Origin: Jiangella alba
GTDB lineage: Bacteria > Actinomycetota > Actinomycetes > Jiangellales > Jiangellaceae
DNA length: 64,000 bases
Assembly: GCF_900106035.1 (NCBI RefSeq)
Contig: NZ_FNUC01000004.1
Location: 3,261,722-3,325,721 of the forward strand
Direction: 5' to 3'
Shown: piece by piece, positions 60,985-64,000 of the stretch
Numbering within the stretch: position 1 is the stretch's first letter
Layout of the letters: each line of letters begins with the position of its first letter
Program-made: the position numbers and the translations under genes
Notes under the pieces: model-generated
Told to the model about the DNA's origin: nothing
Databases searched by the model: none
What the model saw: only the letters and a program-made list of their open reading frames with translations

Positions 60985-62178
60985 ATGACGGTTGACGACA
61001 CGCCCATCCTCGGTATCGGAATGGTGGGCTACGCGTTCATGGGGGCAGCCCACTCCCAGGCCTGGCGCAACGCGCCGAGCTTCTTCGACGTACCGGTGGT
61101 CCCGCGCCTGGTGGCGCTGGGCGGCCGCAACGCCGAGGCGGCCGGCGACGTCGCCAGACGCTTCGGGTGGGAGAGCGTCGAGACCGACTGGCGGCAGCTG
61201 ATCGCCCGCGACGACGTGGGCCTGGTCGACGTCTGCACGCCCGGCGACACCCACGCCGAGATCGCGATCGCGGCCCTCGAGGCCGGCAAGCACGTGCTCT
61301 GCGAGAAGCCGCTGGCCAACAGCGTGGCCGAGGCCGAGGCCATGGTCGAGGCGGCGGAGAAGGCGGCGGAGTCGGGGGTGCGCAGCCTGGTCGGCTTCAC
61401 CTACCGCCGGGTGCCGGCCATCGCGCTGGCCCGGCAGCTGGTGGCCGAGGGCCGGCTGGGACAGCTGCACCACGTGCGCGCGCAGTACCTGCAGGACTGG
61501 ATCGCCGATCCGGCTGCACCGTTGTCGTGGCGGTTGCAGAAGGAGCGGGCCGGGTCCGGCGCGCTGGGCGACATCGGCGCGCACATCGTCGACCTCACCC
61601 AGTTCATCACCGGCGAGCGCATCACCGGCGTCAGCGCGATCCTGGAGACGTTCGTCAAGGAACGCCCGATCCCCGAGTCGTTCACCGGACTGGCCGGCTC
61701 CGCCGGCGAGGGCGCCGCGATGGGGCCGGTCACGGTCGACGACACCGCGTTGTTCCTGGCCCGGTTCTCCGGCGGAGCGGTGGCCTCGTTCGAGGCGACC
61801 CGGTTCGCCAGCGGGCGCAAGAACGCCATCCGCATCGAGCTCAACGGGTCGAAGGGCAGCCTCGCGTTCGACTTCGAGGACATGAACGTCCTCAACGTCT
61901 ACGACCACACCGAGGACGCCCGGCTGGCCGGCTTCAGGCGGGTGCTGGTGACCGAGCCCAGCCACCCGTACGTCAGCGCCTGGTGGCCCGCGGGGCACGG
62001 GCTCGGCTACGAGCACGCCTTCACCCACCAGGCCGTCGACCTGCTGACGGCGATCGGCGAGGGCCGTGACCCGGCGCCGTCGTTCGCCGACGGCCTGGTC
62101 GTTCAGCGCGTCCTCGCGGCCGTCGAGGACAGCGCGGCCGCAGGCAGCGCGTGGACGGAGGTGCCCGCACCCGCCTGA
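60985..62178 (+). CDS. Gfo/Idh/MocA-family sugar oxidoreductase (second)
   Basis: A 397-residue dehydrogenase. The nucleotide motif is GIGMVGYAFMGAAHSQAW, and the catalytic lysine is in KHVLCEKPLANS. The C-terminal domain has YLQDWIADPAAPLSWRLQ and GDIGAHIVDLTQFITGERI. It is longer than, and clearly different from, the first oxidoreductase, with a segment SFTGLAGSAGEGAAMGPVTVDD typical of the larger Gfo/Idh sugar dehydrogenases. It follows the second importer and precedes another giant secreted dehydrogenase, repeating the logic of the first locus. It probably acts on the imported sugar or 3-keto sugar in the cytoplasm. Confidence 0.87.
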   Translation: MTVDDTPILGIGMVGYAFMGAAHSQAWRNAPSFFDVPVVPRLVALGGRNAEAAGDVARRFGWESVETDWRQLIARDDVGLVDVCTPGDTHAEIAIAALEAGKHVLCEKPLANSVAEAEAMVEAAEKAAESGVRSLVGFTYRRVPAIALARQLVAEGRLGQLHHVRAQYLQDWIADPAAPLSWRLQKERAGSGALGDIGAHIVDLTQFITGERITGVSAILETFVKERPIPESFTGLAGSAGEGAAMGPVTVDDTALFLARFSGGAVASFEATRFASGRKNAIRIELNGSKGSLAFDFEDMNVLNVYDHTEDARLAGFRRVLVTEPSHPYVSAWWPAGHGLGYEHAFTHQAVDLLTAIGEGRDPAPSFADGLVVQRVLAAVEDSAAAGSAWTEVPAPA

Positions 62179-62264
62179 GCACACCCAGCAGGGGCCGAGT
62201 ACCACCGGGGGCGACCCCGGGCACGGAGCGCATCATCCGTTCCCGACAGTCGAAGGAGACTGTG

Positions 62265-64000
62265 GTGAGTCATCCCGCGCAACGCGCCCGCCGATGGGCG
62301 CGGCGATTATTGGCCGCAGGTGCCGCCGTCGTGACGGCGGTGCCGCTGGCAGTGGCCGCGATGGCGCCTCCGGCGGCGGCCCACCCGGGCCACGGTGGCT
62401 ACTCGATCCTGGTGTTCTCGAAGACGGCGGGGTTCCGGCACGACTCCATCCCCGCGGGCATCGCGGCGATCCAGCAGCTCGGCACCACGCACGAGTTCGA
62501 CGTCACCGCGACGGAGGACGCCGCGGCGTTCACCGACGAGAACCTGGCCCAGTACGACGCCGTCGTCTGGCTGTCGACCACCGGTGACGTGCTCAACACC
62601 GACCAGCAGGCGGCGTTCGAGCGGTACATCCAGAACGGCGGCGGGTACGCCGGCATCCACTCCGCGTCCGACACCGAGTACAGCTGGCCGTGGTACGGCG
62701 AGCTGGTGGGCGCCTACTTCGCCAGCCACCCGCAGAACCAGACCGCGACGGTGAAGGTGGAGGACCCGGCACACCCGTCGACGCAGCACCTCGACCCGCT
62801 CTGGTCCCGGTTCGACGAGTGGTACAACTACCAGACCAATCCGCGCGGCAACGTGCACGTGCTGACGTCGCTGGACGAGAAGTCGTACTCGCCGGGCGGC
62901 GGCGCCATGGGCGCGGACCACCCGATCACCTGGTGCCAGGACTACGACGGCGGCCGGTCCTGGTACACCGGCCTCGGCCACACCCAGGAGTCCTACGCCG
63001 ACCCCGACTTCCTGCAGCTGCTGCTCGGCGGCATCGAGACCGCGGCGGGCGTCACACCGGCCGACTGCTCGGCCAGCCAGCCGGACAGCTTCGAGAAGGT
63101 GACGCTGGACGACAGCACCAGCAACCCGATGGAGCTGGCGGTCGCCGACGACGGCCGCGTCCTCTACATCGACCGCAACGGCGCGGTCCGGCTGATCCGC
63201 CCGGACGGCTCGGCCACCACCACCGGCACCCTGAGCGTGTACACCGGCCAGGAGTTCGGGCTCATGGGCATCGCGCTCGACCCGGACTTCAGCACCAACG
63301 GCTGGGTGTACCTGACGTACGCGCCGGCGGGCGGCGAGGCGATCGACCGGGTGTCGAGGTTCACGCTGACCGGTGAGACGCTCGACCTCGCCAGCGAGAC
63401 CGTCATCATCGAGTACCCGACGAACCGGGTGGAGTGCTGCCACGCCGGCGGCGCGCTGGAGTTCGACAACGACGGCAACCTGTACCTCACCACCGGCGAC
63501 AACACGAACCCGTTCGCGTCCAGCGGCTACGCGCCGATCGACGAGCGGCCCGGCCGGGAGCTGTGGGACGCGCAGCGCACGTCGGCCAACACGAACAGCC
63601 TGAGCGGCAAGGTGCTGCGCATCACCCCGCTGGACGAGGGCGGCTACGCGATCCCCGCGGGCAACCTGTTCGCTCCGGGTACGGCGCAGACCCGTCCGGA
63701 GATCTTCGCGATGGGCTTCCGCAACCCGTTCCGCATCGGCCTGGACCCGGCGACCAACAAGCTCATGGTCGCCGACTACGGGCCCGACGCCGGCAGCGCG
63801 AACCCCAGCCGCGGCCCGGACGGCCGGGTCGAGTGGAACATCGTCGACGAGCCCGGCTTCTACGGCTGGCCGTACTGCGTGGGCAACAACACGCCGTACA
63901 TCGACTTCGACTTCGCCACCAACGCCTCGGGTGCGGCGTTCAACTGCGACGCGCCGGTGAACGACTCGCCGAACAACACCGGCCTCACCCAGCTGCCCGG
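62265..64000 (+). CDS. Secreted ThuA - sugar dehydrogenase protein, 3' end outside window
   Basis: The first 578 codons of another giant exported protein. GTG 62265 is used because AAGGAG lies six bases before it; GTG 62262 is an alternative. A signal of about 40 residues precedes ThuA (46-265, GGGYAGIHSASDTEYSW), which is very close to that of the 1689 gene (HPGHGGYSILVFSKTA in both). The propeller then shows Cys391-Cys392-His393, GFRNPFRIGLD and YGPDAGS, and runs off the window at NNTGLTQLP. PKD and carbohydrate-binding modules are expected downstream but not seen. It is the last visible gene of the second importer locus. Confidence 0.88.
   Translation, partial: MSHPAQRARRWARRLLAAGAAVVTAVPLAVAAMAPPAAAHPGHGGYSILVFSKTAGFRHDSIPAGIAAIQQLGTTHEFDVTATEDAAAFTDENLAQYDAVVWLSTTGDVLNTDQQAAFERYIQNGGGYAGIHSASDTEYSWPWYGELVGAYFASHPQNQTATVKVEDPAHPSTQHLDPLWSRFDEWYNYQTNPRGNVHVLTSLDEKSYSPGGGAMGADHPITWCQDYDGGRSWYTGLGHTQESYADPDFLQLLLGGIETAAGVTPADCSASQPDSFEKVTLDDSTSNPMELAVADDGRVLYIDRNGAVRLIRPDGSATTTGTLSVYTGQEFGLMGIALDPDFSTNGWVYLTYAPAGGEAIDRVSRFTLTGETLDLASETVIIEYPTNRVECCHAGGALEFDNDGNLYLTTGDNTNPFASSGYAPIDERPGRELWDAQRTSANTNSLSGKVLRITPLDEGGYAIPAGNLFAPGTAQTRPEIFAMGFRNPFRIGLDPATNKLMVADYGPDAGSANPSRGPDGRVEWNIVDEPGFYGWPYCVGNNTPYIDFDFATNASGAAFNCDAPVNDSPNNTGLTQLP

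Overview
The window is high-GC DNA (third codon positions nearly all G or C, many GTG and a few TTG starts, leaderless -10 boxes) and reads as the chromosome of a saprophytic, soil-type actinobacterium. The very large secreted sugar-active proteins, the ROK regulators and the LPDTG surface protein resemble those of Jiangella or related lineages, but that placement is inference, because no rRNA or other strong marker is present. I saw no tRNA, rRNA, CRISPR array, IS element or phage gene.

Region 1 (1-25 kb) is mixed. It holds the end of glyS with dusB behind it, a first giant secreted ThuA/quinoprotein-type sugar dehydrogenase (1689-6083) with a secreted glycoamylase-family enzyme (6115-7629), a small membrane protein, a decayed DUF559-type gene, ppdK, an LPDTG surface protein, lhgO, dgt, dnaG, an RraA-like aldolase, a FrnE-like DsbA protein, a frameshifted xylB, a flavin monooxygenase/FMN reductase pair and a SHOCT-domain membrane protein. 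Several gaps here carry minisatellites (48-, 58- and 61-bp units).

Region 2 (24.9-46 kb) is a carbohydrate locus. A ROK repressor is transcribed away from an operon of a Gfo/Idh/MocA oxidoreductase, an RbsABC-type importer (ATPase, two permeases, binding lipoprotein), a ketose-epimerase-like TIM barrel and two giant secreted multidomain proteins. One of these carries a DUF1080 (3-keto-disaccharide hydrolase-type) domain. An iron-box-controlled siderophore-binding lipoprotein and a second ROK regulator follow.

Region 3 (48-54.6 kb) holds a Tat-exported TIM-barrel isomerase/epimerase-like protein and two secreted sugar-dehydrogenase/PKD proteins. Region 4 (55.9-64 kb) is a third ROK regulator, a second RbsABC-type importer, a second Gfo/Idh/MocA oxidoreductase and a sixth dehydrogenase protein with ThuA, cut by the window end.

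Working idea: ThuA, Gfo/Idh (ThuB-like), DUF1080 and epimerase-like TIM barrels are the families that recur in 3-keto-glycoside metabolism, in which a sugar is oxidised at C3 and then cleaved. Here the modules are fused into exported proteins with PKD, CBM6-like, GH43_C2-like and FIMAH-like domains, next to two importers and three ROK sensors. This suggests an extracellular oxidise-and-cleave route for a plant or microbial glycoside. The substrate and the chemistry are not shown by sequence alone.
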